This document shows positions 15,118-23,157 of a stretch of 32,782 nucleotides of DNA, in pieces. The notes beneath the pieces are model-generated. The model did not search any database and was not told the origin of the DNA. It saw nothing but the letters and a program-made list of their open reading frames with translations. The DNA comes from Austwickia sp. TVS 96-490-7B (GTDB taxonomy: Bacteria > Actinomycetota > Actinomycetes > Actinomycetales > Dermatophilaceae). Position 1 is the stretch's first letter. Every line of letters begins with the position of its first letter. The stretch spans positions 41,914 to 74,695 of the forward strand of contig NZ_JAHPZL010000002.1 in the NCBI RefSeq assembly GCF_019331795.1, written 5' to 3'. A program made the translations under genes and the position numbers.

Positions 15118-15654
15118 TCAGCGACCGGCATCGTCGTTGTCGATGACTTCGCCGGTCACCACATGTGGACTGCCAGGAGCCGGGGCAGGATTCCAGGGGC
15201 CAGCTCCGAGTAGCCGTCGTTCCACCATTGCTTGCAGGAAGCGGCGGGCTAGCGGTCTTGTCGGTGGGGCGACCACCAGGAAACCGATGATGTCGGTGAT
15301 GAAACCAGGCGTCAGCAGCAAAGCGCCGCCGACAAGGATGAGCACCGCGTCAGCGATTTCTTTGGCAGGCATCCGGCCGGATTGCAACGCCATCACAAAA
15401 GCCCGCCATGCCTCCCTACCTTCGTGTTTCATCAGCCACGCCCCAAAAAGGGACTCGACCAGCAAGAGGAGAAATGTCGGCCAGCCACCGATCGTGCGAC
15501 CGACGGCGAGGATGACGCCGATCTCTAGCAGTGGCATCACCAGCAGCAGGAGGACAGCCAGCGCACTCAGCCCGGGTCGACGGCGACGGGCAGCCCGACG
15601 CGCTTTTCCCGGTGTGGCCGAGAACTCCGGTCGGGCACCCGTCATGGGAGTCAC
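15118..15654 (-). CDS. fxsA: FxsA-family membrane protein
   Basis: A 178-residue small membrane protein. A basic, Arg-rich N-terminus (ARRAARRRRPG) is followed by hydrophobic helices: LSALAVLLLLVMPLLEIGVI, VGRTIGGWPTFLLLLVESLF with the family's Gly-x-x-P pattern, and ADAVLILVGGALLLTPGFITDIIGFLVVAPPTR, the most conserved FxsA block. E. coli FxsA (YjeG) suppresses F-plasmid exclusion of phage T7; the cellular role is unknown. The GTG at 15654 overlaps the ppm stop (GTGA), so it is translationally coupled; an ATG at 15645 in frame is possible. Confidence 0.88.
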   Translation of the reverse strand: MTPMTGARPEFSATPGKARRAARRRRPGLSALAVLLLLVMPLLEIGVILAVGRTIGGWPTFLLLLVESLFGAWLMKHEGREAWRAFVMALQSGRMPAKEIADAVLILVGGALLLTPGFITDIIGFLVVAPPTRPLARRFLQAMVERRLLGAGPWNPAPAPGSPHVVTGEVIDNDDAGR

Positions 15655-16481
15655 TTCTTAAGCGACTGCCAGCCACCCTCACGGACTCGGGACACCGCGT
15701 CCTTGGCCTGTCCGGCGCGGAAAGCGAGTCCCCGCTTGGTGACTCCGATCAAAGACTCGCGGAAGATGTCGCCGCTCATTTTGGAGTCGCCGATCTCCCG
15801 CTCGACGAAGGTGATCGGCACTTCCACGATCTTCAGCTTCGCTTGCGCGGCCCGCCAGGTCAGGTCGGTCTGGAAGAAGTAGCCGTGGGATTCGACGTTC
15901 TCGATACCCATCATGCGCAGTGCGTCGGTGCGGTACACCCGGAACCCGGCGGTGGCATCCCGTACAGGCATACCCAGAAGCACCGAAATGTACAGGTTGC
16001 CGTAGACCGAGAGCGCCTTACGGTGGGCCGGCCAGTTAACCACCGAGCCACCGGGCACCCAACGAGAGCCGATGACGACATCGGCGTTCTCTGCGGCAGC
16101 GAGAAGAGCAGGCAGGTGCTCTGGGCGGTGGGAGCCGTCGGCGTCGATCTCGACGACCGCGTCGTAGCCGTGCTCCATCGCCCACTCGAACCCAGCCAGG
16201 TAGGCCTTGCCCAGGCCTTCCTTGCCCTTGCGGTGCATGACCTGGATCTTGTCGTCTGCTGCGGCGAGTTGGTCGGCGACCTCTCCGGTGCCGTCGGGTG
16301 AGTTGTCCTCCAACACGAGGATGTCGCACTGGGGAGCAGCCTCGCGGATGCGCTGAGCGATCAGCGGGAGGTTCTCGCGCTCGTTGTAGGTCGGGATGAG
16401 GATCAGGACACGGTTCAGCGGGTGACGCTCCCGGTCCTCGATCTGCGGGTTGACCTGGCGAAGGCGGTTGAAGACGGGCAT
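15651..16481 (-). CDS. ppm1: Polyprenol monophosphomannose synthase
   Basis: A 276-residue GT2-family glycosyltransferase that transfers mannose from GDP-mannose to polyprenyl phosphate, the donor for lipoglycans and protein O-mannosylation. Signatures are LILIPTYNERENL (about 26-38), LEDNSPDGTG, the donor/metal site VEIDADGSHRPEHLPALL, the flexible-loop GSRWVPGGSVVNWP, and ATAGFRVYR. No C-terminal membrane domain is present, so it is the soluble, membrane-associated form. In Mycobacterium tuberculosis this domain is fused to Lnt (Ppm1, Rv2051c); here the two are separate neighbours. The ATG has GAGGG four bases before it and lies 29 bases after the lnt stop. Confidence 0.9.
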   Translation of the reverse strand: MPVFNRLRQVNPQIEDRERHPLNRVLILIPTYNERENLPLIAQRIREAAPQCDILVLEDNSPDGTGEVADQLAAADDKIQVMHRKGKEGLGKAYLAGFEWAMEHGYDAVVEIDADGSHRPEHLPALLAAAENADVVIGSRWVPGGSVVNWPAHRKALSVYGNLYISVLLGMPVRDATAGFRVYRTDALRMMGIENVESHGYFFQTDLTWRAAQAKLKIVEVPITFVEREIGDSKMSGDIFRESLIGVTKRGLAFRAGQAKDAVSRVREGGWQSLKK

Positions 16482-16510
16482 CGGTCCCTCGAAGTTGACG
16501 TCTGAGTGGG

Positions 16511-18178
16511 TCAGCTCATCCTACGGCGCCGACGCCACCACGATGACCCCATCGCCCACACCGTGACGGCGGCCGCGAGCCACGCGGGGACGTCACCCAG
16601 GCGGGTGGCCAGTGTCATCTCGGAGCGTAGCGGCATGTCGGCATCAAGCACAGCGGGCTGGAACTTCCCCGTCCATCCGTGCGGCACCCCGTCAGGAGTG
16701 ATCAGCGAACTCACCCCGACATTGCTGATGTGGACCACACTGCGACCATGTTCGATAGCCCGAATCCGAGAAATCGCCAGTTGTTGAACTGACTCGTCGG
16801 TATAACCGAACGTGGCGTTGTTGGTTTGGACGACGATGACGTTCGCCCCTGCACGCACGCCGTCGCGCACCAAGTCGTCATAGGCCACCTCAAAGCAAAT
16901 GTTGATGCCAGCGGCGACCTCGGGCGCTCCCCCTGCCCTGGGCACCCGGATCACGCCGACCTTGGTGCCGCCGACGAAGTCTCGACGGATCAGATCGACC
17001 TTGTCGGAGAACATCCGGAAGAACTCACGTTGCGGGATGTACTCACCGAAGGGCACCGGGTGTCGCTTGTCATACCGCTGAGTGGGTTGCTGCTGGCCAG
17101 GTACATAGAGCAGCGAAGCGTTAGTCACGTGATCCACCGGTTCGGAGAGCACCGCGCCCACCAGGGTCGGGGCGCCGATAGTGCGCACCGCATCAGCGAT
17201 GATCTGCGCCGCATCGGCGTTGCGCAACGGATCGATGTCGGACGCATTTTCTGGCCAGATCACCAAGTCTGGAGTCGGCGTATGGCGATCCCTTCGATCC
17301 TCAGCAGCCTTGGCGGTCAGCCGAGCATGATTGTCCAACACCGCTCGTCGCTGCGCATTGAACTCCAGACCAGCAGTCGGCACATTGCCCTGGATAGCCA
17401 TCAACCTGGCGGTCGGACCCTCAGTGGACAACGGAATCGCCAGCGGCAGGATAGTGAGCACTGCCGCGACCACCAGCCCTTTCCATGTCGGGGAAACCCC
17501 CGCCCGACGCATCGCAGCTTTCCCCGCGACGTGCATGCCCTCTGAGGAGGCGATCCGCCGAGTCCCGCTCTCACCCCGCCGACGCCACCAATATTCCCGC
17601 AGATGAGCCCATCGGCCCCCTGGCAATGGATGACGACCCGCCCGTGGCACAGCCACCCAGCGCAGCCAACAGCGAGCCGCCACCACCGCTAAAGCCCCAC
17701 CGGTTGCGGCAACGACGAAGCCCACCCCAGGCGCACCCACCCACGATGCCAACGGGGCGTAAGGCGAATCGGCCATCCCAAACGCGATCCTCGCCCAGGG
17801 GAATCCCCCGTACGGCGTGGTGCTGCGCAGCAATTCCATCGTGGCCCAAGCAGCTCCGAGCAGACCAGGGAACCACCGATTGCGCACCGGCACCATCCCC
17901 ACGACCGCCCCCACCAGCCCGTAGTACAACGCCTCCAAGACACTCAAGGCCAGCCAAGGGAACGGCCCGACATAGATGCCAGTCCAGGACAACAACGGGG
18001 TGAGGAAAGCTGCCCCGCAGATCACTCCCAGCAATGCCCCCCGCCGACCACCGACGTCGCGAGCCGCGAACGCCAACAACGCCACCCCGATCGGGGCGGC
18101 AGGCCAGATGTCGAAACCTGGCTGAGCCAGCCACAACGACAGACCGGCGAGAACACTGAGAAGGAGACGGCCAGGCAC
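16511..18178 (-). CDS. lnt: Apolipoprotein N-acyltransferase Lnt
   Basis: A membrane enzyme that adds the third acyl chain to the N-terminal cysteine of lipoproteins. N-terminal membrane helices (starting LLLSVLAGLSLWLAQPGFDI) lead to a nitrilase-type domain with catalytic Glu in VIWPENAS (about 310), Lys in RYDKRHPVPFGEYIP (about 371) and Cys in GINICFEVAYDDL (about 428); a last helix anchors the C-terminus. A basic loop of roughly 60 residues (WLRWVAVPRAGRHPLPGG onward) separates the two parts and is longer than usual. The frame is open to 18319. I prefer the GTG at 18178 (555 residues): it starts just before the first helix and TAACCT ends 7 bases before it. The ATG at 18238 is the main alternative and is unsupported by a ribosome binding site. 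Confidence 0.88.
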   Translation of the reverse strand: MPGRLLLSVLAGLSLWLAQPGFDIWPAAPIGVALLAFAARDVGGRRGALLGVICGAAFLTPLLSWTGIYVGPFPWLALSVLEALYYGLVGAVVGMVPVRNRWFPGLLGAAWATMELLRSTTPYGGFPWARIAFGMADSPYAPLASWVGAPGVGFVVAATGGALAVVAARCWLRWVAVPRAGRHPLPGGRWAHLREYWWRRRGESGTRRIASSEGMHVAGKAAMRRAGVSPTWKGLVVAAVLTILPLAIPLSTEGPTARLMAIQGNVPTAGLEFNAQRRAVLDNHARLTAKAAEDRRDRHTPTPDLVIWPENASDIDPLRNADAAQIIADAVRTIGAPTLVGAVLSEPVDHVTNASLLYVPGQQQPTQRYDKRHPVPFGEYIPQREFFRMFSDKVDLIRRDFVGGTKVGVIRVPRAGGAPEVAAGINICFEVAYDDLVRDGVRAGANVIVVQTNNATFGYTDESVQQLAISRIRAIEHGRSVVHISNVGVSSLITPDGVPHGWTGKFQPAVLDADMPLRSEMTLATRLGDVPAWLAAAVTVWAMGSSWWRRRRRMS

Positions 18179-18204
18179 GCGGGCCAGGTTACCTGGCCCG
18201 CGTG
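18176..18204. promoter_or_regulatory. Near-perfect palindrome over the lnt -10 box and start codon
   Basis: Arms 18176-18189 and 18191-18204 are exact 14-base inverted repeats around one base. The palindrome contains the TAACCT box (18186-18191 on the minus strand) and the GTG start at 18178. It could be an operator or an RNA stem that hides the start. Confidence 0.6.
18186..18191 (-). promoter_or_regulatory. -10 box of leaderless lnt promoter
   Basis: TAACCT on the minus strand ends 7 bases before the GTG at 18178, the same spacing as at the ABC-ATPase gene. This is one reason for choosing that start. Confidence 0.4.
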
Positions 18205-18693
18205 ACAGGGCCGACCCGCCGCCTTCTCGTCCGTGCATGGCAAGACCCGCACGCCGTTGGGGCCTTCCCCGTGGAGGGGTGTTTTCTACTGGGCGTGCGG
18301 GCCTCGAGTCCAGCCACACGAACGACGAAGGCGACAGGTGGCTCGTTTCAACCTATCTGGTCGAGCCCTGCTGTCAACTAGGCGGCTTCCAGCAAGAACA
18401 TGGTATTAGCGCTGCTCACCACACCTGCCTCGACGATCCGGATTATCTCCTCGAGATCTACTTCACATCACCGGAATTGAGCACCACAGCTGCCTTAAGC
18501 GACACCCGTCGACCACTGAGCCACCTGGGACTTCACCGAATTCTCCTCTCAGACAAAGAAGTCGATGAGAAGCCCTCAAAACACCTCCCCCACAGATCAC
18601 TTTTGCATCACAGCACACCCCCCACTGCTCCCCCGCGGCCCCCACGCCCACCGCACCCCCGACCAACCGCCCGGACAATGACACGATGTCCCC
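18205..18693. other. Gene-poor region upstream of lnt
   Basis: About 490 bases with no gene I can support. It holds an imperfect 12-base inverted repeat (18244-18255 with 18292-18303, one mismatch) that encloses a small ccttcccc/aggggt-type stem, and a very C-rich run (about 18600-18690). A plus-strand frame is open across it but changes composition midway and has no recognisable motif. It lies next to truncated genes and may be partly debris. Confidence 0.5.
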
Positions 18694-18780
18694 ATGACCC
18701 CGACCCGCCACGGAACCGCCACCCCCGGAACCTTGATGCTGGTCGACACCGCCAGCCTCTACTACCGCGCTTTCCGACCC
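18694..18780 (+). pseudogene. N-terminal fragment of a 5'-3' exonuclease
   Basis: The frame from the ATG at 18694 reads MTPTRHGTATPGTLMLVD, then TASLYYRAF, which is the start of actinobacterial 5'-3' exonucleases (PolA-type FEN family; the Asp in LMLVDTASLYYRAF is the first metal ligand). After about residue 27 the match stops and the frame runs on through unrelated residues to a TGA at 18856. About nine tenths of the protein is missing. The break is at roughly 18774, where sequence resembling RHS repeats on the other strand begins, so a rearrangement probably removed the rest. Confidence 0.6.
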
Positions 18781-18941
18781 ACGGCGTTGGTGCGTGAGGT
18801 GACCCGACCGGTCACGTCACGTTCGTCAGCGGTGCGTGCCCCGTTGACATCGATCTGAGCGAGGACCTGACCCGCGGCGTCTCGTTCCCACCGCCAAGTG
18901 CGCCCTCAAGGGTCAGTGAGGGTCGTGAGTTGAGGGTCGGG
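18776..18941 (-). pseudogene. RHS/YD-repeat protein remnant
   Basis: Read on the minus strand, this stretch gives LTTLTDP, a TGA stop (18906-18908), then GRTWRWERDAAGQVLAQIDV, NGARTADERD, VTGRVTSRTNAVGRK. The spacing of Gly-Arg, Arg-Asp-Ala-Ala-Gly and Asn-Ala-Val-Gly-Arg is that of RHS repeats, found in large secreted or cell-surface polymorphic toxins. Only about 50 residues remain, interrupted by a stop and lacking start, core shell and toxin tip. It abuts the exonuclease fragment on one side and the WXG100 gene on the other. Confidence 0.65.
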
Positions 18942-18957
18942 TCATCACCATAGCGAT

Positions 18958-19275
18958 GTGCCCCCACCGACGGTTCAGAGCCGCGACGCACCCGCATCGC
19001 CGCGGCCCACAGAGATCTCCTCACCCACCGTCGCCGACCTCACCGCATTCGAGCGTCACCTCGAAACATCCCTCAAAGACCTCGAAGAGACCGTACGTCG
19101 ACTTCACCACATCTGGACCGGTGCCGCAGCCGACGCGCAAGCCGCTGCTCAAAAAGAATGGGCGAAAGGCGCCACCGAAATGCACACCTCACTCAACATC
19201 ATGCGAAAAGCAGCCGAAACCGGATCCAAGAACTACACCACGGTCGCCACCCACAACACCGATCTCTGGTCTTGA
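18958..19275 (+). CDS. WXG100 (ESAT-6-like) protein
   Basis: A 105-residue, mostly helical protein. Residues about 26-105 form the two-helix hairpin of the WXG100 family, with the turn Trp53-Thr-Gly55 in HHIWTGAAADAQAAAQKEWA and a second helix ending KNYTTVATHNTDLW. Such proteins are type VII secretion substrates or partners of LXG/RHS-type toxins. Residues 1-25 are Pro/Ser-rich and may come from a changed 5' end; an original start near VADLTAFERHLETSL is likely. The start is GTG with no ribosome binding site. No EccC or other secretion gene is in the window. Its neighbour is a broken RHS remnant, so this may be the surviving piece of a toxin cassette; whether it is expressed is uncertain. 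Confidence 0.7.
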   Translation: MPPPTVQSRDAPASPRPTEISSPTVADLTAFERHLETSLKDLEETVRRLHHIWTGAAADAQAAAQKEWAKGATEMHTSLNIMRKAAETGSKNYTTVATHNTDLWS

Positions 19276-19406
19276 GGGGCGTTGACCGTACCTGCGGTGC
19301 GACGGTGGGGGCGCAGGGAGTCCGGTGAGGAGTTCGTGGCACGGACGCGGCAGCAGGGGCCATAGCTGGTCCCATGCGATGCCGGCGTGGATTCTGCGTG
19401 CGGTGA

Positions 19407-21041
19407 TCAGGGATGATCGATACGGACTGTGTCGTCGAGTTGCAGGTCAAGGCGGGTATTGCGCCCGGCAGGCACCTGCACGGTGAGGATTTGTGTGTTC
19501 ACCCCGGTGTGGGTGATCGCCATCTGGTACGTGCCTGGGGTCAGCCCTGCTGCGCCGTACCATCCGGATCCATCGGTCCGTATGAGGCGAGTGTCACCGA
19601 TAGCGGCAGAGCCGTTAATGCCAGCACGGTGAGCGCTGGTGCGACGAATCGTCACTGACACATTGTCTGCTGGCCTGCCGTGGCGGAAGATGCGGCCGCT
19701 GAGGACGCCGGTTGTCTTTTTCCATGGCAACTCTGGGACGGTAGCTGGTGTGGTAAACACTGAGGCCGTTAACGCCGCCGCTAGGGCGTCTCGTTCAGCG
19801 GTTTTGACTTTCGGGTCGGGGGAAGCAGTGGCGGTCGTCGACGCGTTGGCGTAGGAAAATCCACTCCAGCCCATCCCCGCTTGAGTGATGGCCCGTGCTT
19901 GCGCCACTGAATCAGTCACCGAGTTGAGATAGAGACCGGGGCCACTGACGATATGCCGGTGGGTGTCTTTGCCGAGTTGACGCAGCCCATCATTCCAGGT
20001 GGTGAACATTTCTGCTTGCTCTGGTAGCTGTTGTCGCTTGTAGTTCATCGCTGCGACGGTGTCGAGGTATCCCTCACGCAGCCAAGTGTCGAAATCTTGG
20101 AGCACATTCAGGTAGGTGCGGGTTTTGCTGAAACTGCCGTAATGCGAAGGTCCGTAGGCGTAAGTGATGCCGTTGATGGACAGGCGATCTCGCGGATCGC
20201 GGGTATACATGCTGAGATAGATACGTCGGACCAAGTTGCTGATTTGGTCTCTGCGCCACTGGGACCATTGGGGGTCGCTGGCGGTGGGGCGGTCGGTGCG
20301 TCCCGTATGGGCGGCGAATCGGCGTAACGCGACGTCTGTATAGCCCCAGTCGTTGGCGTATTCACCAGTGTTGTGGTCGGGATAGCGGATGTAGTCGAGG
20401 TTGATGCCGTCGACGTCGTAATGACGTTGAATTGAGTCCACCGCATCGACGATATAGTCGACGACTGCTGGGTTGCCGGGATCAACAAAAGAATGAGTGC
20501 CCACGATTTCTGTGCCGTCGACTCGCCGATTGAGCCAGCGTTGCGCTGCTGACGCGGTGGGGCCGTGTTGATTGAAGACGTGGTCTGGTGATGTGGGGGG
20601 AGTTGCTGAATTCCACAAGGTGGTGGTGTTGATCCAGGCATGCACTTGAAGTCCGGCCGCATGCGCCTGCGTGATGATTTCGGCGAGTGGATCGTACGGC
20701 GCTGGTGCGATCCCTGCTTCTGTGCGGGGATAGCGCGCATGGTTGCAGAAACAGTCGAAGCGGCGCGCAGTCTGCACCACGAGGGTGTTGGCGCCGACTT
20801 TCTGAGCGTCGGAGACGAGCTGGGTGACCTGTGCCCTGGTGTAAATGCCAGGGTTGAAGGCGTCGACCCAGTAGCTACGCCATTGTGCAGTCGAGCTGGT
20901 CCCGCCAGTTGTGCTGGGCGAGTCGGCGCCTGTCGACGCTGGGGACGGCGAGGAAGCGGGTCTGCTGGCTGACGCTGTTGGGGTGGTCAGTGGGCTGGCC
21001 AGGATCAGCAGTGCGGCTGCGGTGACGGTGAATTTCGACAT
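19407..21041 (-). CDS. Secreted GHL10-family glycoside hydrolase (DigH/YngK-like)
   Basis: A 544-residue exported protein. Residues 1-26 form a signal peptide, followed by a Ser/Thr/Pro-rich linker. Residues about 50-430 match the GHL10 (DUF187) TIM-barrel family: SYWVDAFNPGIYTRAQV, HAAGLQVHAWINTTTLW, then VDGINLDYIRYPD with the conserved acidic residues, and YLDTVAAMNYKR. The last 85 residues form a small beta domain (GVLSGRIFRHGRPADNVSV ... TPGTYQMAI) like carboxypeptidase-regulatory or SpaA-type modules. E. coli DigH of this family cuts denuded peptidoglycan strands. The ATG at 21041 has AAGGAG six bases upstream. It lies 43 bases after nagZ-murQ, which supports a cell-wall substrate; starch- or other glycan-active roles cannot be excluded. 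Confidence 0.88.
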   Translation of the reverse strand: MSKFTVTAAALLILASPLTTPTASASRPASSPSPASTGADSPSTTGGTSSTAQWRSYWVDAFNPGIYTRAQVTQLVSDAQKVGANTLVVQTARRFDCFCNHARYPRTEAGIAPAPYDPLAEIITQAHAAGLQVHAWINTTTLWNSATPPTSPDHVFNQHGPTASAAQRWLNRRVDGTEIVGTHSFVDPGNPAVVDYIVDAVDSIQRHYDVDGINLDYIRYPDHNTGEYANDWGYTDVALRRFAAHTGRTDRPTASDPQWSQWRRDQISNLVRRIYLSMYTRDPRDRLSINGITYAYGPSHYGSFSKTRTYLNVLQDFDTWLREGYLDTVAAMNYKRQQLPEQAEMFTTWNDGLRQLGKDTHRHIVSGPGLYLNSVTDSVAQARAITQAGMGWSGFSYANASTTATASPDPKVKTAERDALAAALTASVFTTPATVPELPWKKTTGVLSGRIFRHGRPADNVSVTIRRTSAHRAGINGSAAIGDTRLIRTDGSGWYGAAGLTPGTYQMAITHTGVNTQILTVQVPAGRNTRLDLQLDDTVRIDHP

Positions 21042-21084
21042 GGCGTGCTCCTTCGTGCAGGGAGGTGGCAGCGGTGGGAGGCGA

Positions 21085-23157
21085 TCAGATCTCACCTCCA
21101 GCGGCACGTAAGGCAGCGGCGGCGCTGCGGATTCCGGAGGGATCACCGATGCGATCTGGATTGGGGGGATGGTGGATGACGGCGCGGCGTACCGATGGCA
21201 TGCCGGCGTCGGTGGGTGGTATTCCGCCGAGAAGTGCCACTAGGGCTTGCCGAAGATCACCGTCAGCGGCCTGGAGCGCGCGAGCGCATTCTTCGGGGGG
21301 ATATCCGCTGCCGGTGGTGAGTATCTGCACTGATCGGGCGCGGAGTTTGGTGTTGGTGGGGGTCATGTCGATCATCAGGTTGCGGTAGGTCTTGCCGAGT
21401 CGCACCATCGCTGCGGTGGACAGGGCGTTGAGCACTATTTTTTGGGCGGTGGCGGCTTTCATCCGGGTTGAGCCGGTGATGACTTCAGGGCCGGTGTCGG
21501 GCAGGATCGCGACGTCAGCGAGGTCCTTGAGGGGGGCGGCAGGGTTGGTGGAGATCAGGATGGATGTCAGTCCGCGTCGGCGTGCTTCGTGCAGTGCTCC
21601 TCGCACGTACGGCGTGCGACCGCTGGCGGTGAGGCCGATGATCAGATCGTGTGGCCCAGCGTGCGTGACGATGAGCGACCCGGCAGCGTCATCATCTTCG
21701 GCGCCTTCAACGGCTCGGGTCATAGCGGCGGGCCCGCCAGCCAGGTGCGCCCGGAAGGCGTCGTCACCGACGTGGTAGGTGGGGAGGAGTTCGGTGACAT
21801 CGAGGACACCGAGCCGTCCGGATGTGCCTGCGCCAAGGTAATGCACCACACCTCCCGCGGTGAGCGTGCTGATGATGAGGTCAGCGGCGGCGGCGATCTG
21901 GGGGGCAACGGCTCGGACGGCGGCGGCGACATGCTGGTCCGCGTCGAGGATGACCTCGACGACATGGGCGGTGTCGAGGGTGTCGAGGTCGGTAGCGGAC
22001 GGGCAGGGTTGTTCGGTGCTCCAGGTCAACTCGACGCCAGGGGGGGATACGGCGTCGCGCGCCTGGACGGCCCGGTCAGTGACGATCTGGCCGAGCCGAG
22101 TCAGCTCAACGTTGACAGCGCGGGCATCTTCGCGCAGGTGAGGTGATGCCGCGTTGAGGTGCTGTCGTCGTAGGGCCGCGGATCGTGCAGCGGACGCAGC
22201 GAGCGCGGCGCGATCTAGTCGCCCGGAGGTGAGTGCGGTGGTGATGGCGGTGATGGCGTGGCGGTACGACGTGTGGGGGTCTCGGTGGTGTGGGGAGTCG
22301 AGGAGGAGCAGGTCGGCTCCGGCGAGGAGGGCGCGTACGCAGGCTTCGCCGAGGGTGAGGTGGCGGGTGATGGCTCGCATGCCGAGGGCGTCGGTGAGGA
22401 TTGGTCCGGTGAAGCCGGTGGCGCGGATTTCTTGGGTGGCCCACGGGGACAGGGACGCTGGGTCGGGTCCGCGGTGGGGGACGACGAGGTGGCCGGTCAT
22501 GACGGCGTCTAGGGTGGCGTTGGTGAGGAGGTGGGTGAAGGGGGCGAGGTCGCGGGTGCGGAGCAGGGTGGGGTGGGTGGTGACGACGGGCAGGTCGAGG
22601 TGGCTGTCGGTGTGGGTGGCGCCGTGTCCGGGGTAGTGCTTGCCGCAGCAAGCGATGTGGGCGGCGTGGAGTCCGGTGGCGAAGGCTGTCCCGTGTCGGA
22701 TGACGGTGGTGGGGTCGGTGCCAAATGAGCGGGTTCCGATGACCAGGTTGTCTGGGTCGCTGGTGACGTCGAGGCAGGGTGCCAGGTTCATGTCGATGCC
22801 GGCCAGGCTGAGGAGGTGCCCTATCGCGGTGCCGCATTCTTGGGTGAGGGTGGTGTCGTTGGCGGTTCCGAGGGCTGCCGCGCCGGGGAGCACGGATCCG
22901 TGGGTTACTTGCAGTCGGGTGACTTTGCCGCCTTCTTCGTCGATGACGATGAGGGGCGCGTCGTCTGTGCTGCGGTGGGCTCGGATCGTGTCGGTGAGGT
23001 TGCGGGTGGTGGGGATGTCGGGGGTGTTTTCGCCGAAGAGGCATACTCCGGCGAGTCCGTCGTCGAGGGCTTTTTTGAGCCAGTCGGGTAGGTGGGTGCC
23101 GGGAAATCCGGTGATGAGCACTCCTGCTGCTAGGGCGGTGTCTGGGAGCGTGCTCAT
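21085..23157 (-). CDS. Fused beta-N-acetylhexosaminidase (NagZ) and MurNAc-6-phosphate etherase (MurQ)
   Basis: One 690-residue chain without a signal peptide, so cytoplasmic. Residues 1-335 are a GH3 NagZ: IDEEGGKVTRL (72-82), catalytic-loop KHYPGHGATHTDSH (173-186), and nucleophile Asp256 in ILTDALGMRA. NagZ removes GlcNAc from GlcNAc-MurNAc or its anhydro form. Residues about 340-390 are a linker, and about 390-645 a complete MurQ with the SIS-domain sugar-phosphate loop GAGTSGRLG (442-450), Glu456 in LDVTELLPT, and VEGAED (483-488); MurQ splits MurNAc-6-phosphate to GlcNAc-6-phosphate and D-lactate. The start ATG overlaps the permease stop by four bases (ATGA). No internal start or stop separates the halves. 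Open frame upstream to 23955 lies inside the permease and is excluded. Confidence 0.93.
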   Translation of the reverse strand: MSTLPDTALAAGVLITGFPGTHLPDWLKKALDDGLAGVCLFGENTPDIPTTRNLTDTIRAHRSTDDAPLIVIDEEGGKVTRLQVTHGSVLPGAAALGTANDTTLTQECGTAIGHLLSLAGIDMNLAPCLDVTSDPDNLVIGTRSFGTDPTTVIRHGTAFATGLHAAHIACCGKHYPGHGATHTDSHLDLPVVTTHPTLLRTRDLAPFTHLLTNATLDAVMTGHLVVPHRGPDPASLSPWATQEIRATGFTGPILTDALGMRAITRHLTLGEACVRALLAGADLLLLDSPHHRDPHTSYRHAITAITTALTSGRLDRAALAASAARSAALRRQHLNAASPHLREDARAVNVELTRLGQIVTDRAVQARDAVSPPGVELTWSTEQPCPSATDLDTLDTAHVVEVILDADQHVAAAVRAVAPQIAAAADLIISTLTAGGVVHYLGAGTSGRLGVLDVTELLPTYHVGDDAFRAHLAGGPAAMTRAVEGAEDDDAAGSLIVTHAGPHDLIIGLTASGRTPYVRGALHEARRRGLTSILISTNPAAPLKDLADVAILPDTGPEVITGSTRMKAATAQKIVLNALSTAAMVRLGKTYRNLMIDMTPTNTKLRARSVQILTTGSGYPPEECARALQAADGDLRQALVALLGGIPPTDAGMPSVRRAVIHHPPNPDRIGDPSGIRSAAAALRAAGGEI

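Noticed and set aside
18361-18690. Plus-strand frame with LLEIYFTSPE, considered as a decarboxylase or other small gene
   Set aside because: No start signal, composition changes midway, and no second motif supports it.
19276-19406. Possible transposase or toxin remnant between the WXG100 gene and the GHL10 gene (minus frame DQLWPLLPRPCHELLTG)
   Set aside because: Too short and I could not match it to a family with confidence.
22106-23044. A 312-codon open frame rich in Pro, Arg and His, in another frame of the minus strand
   Set aside because: It lies wholly inside the nagZ half of the fusion and has the low-complexity composition of a shadow frame in GC-rich DNA.
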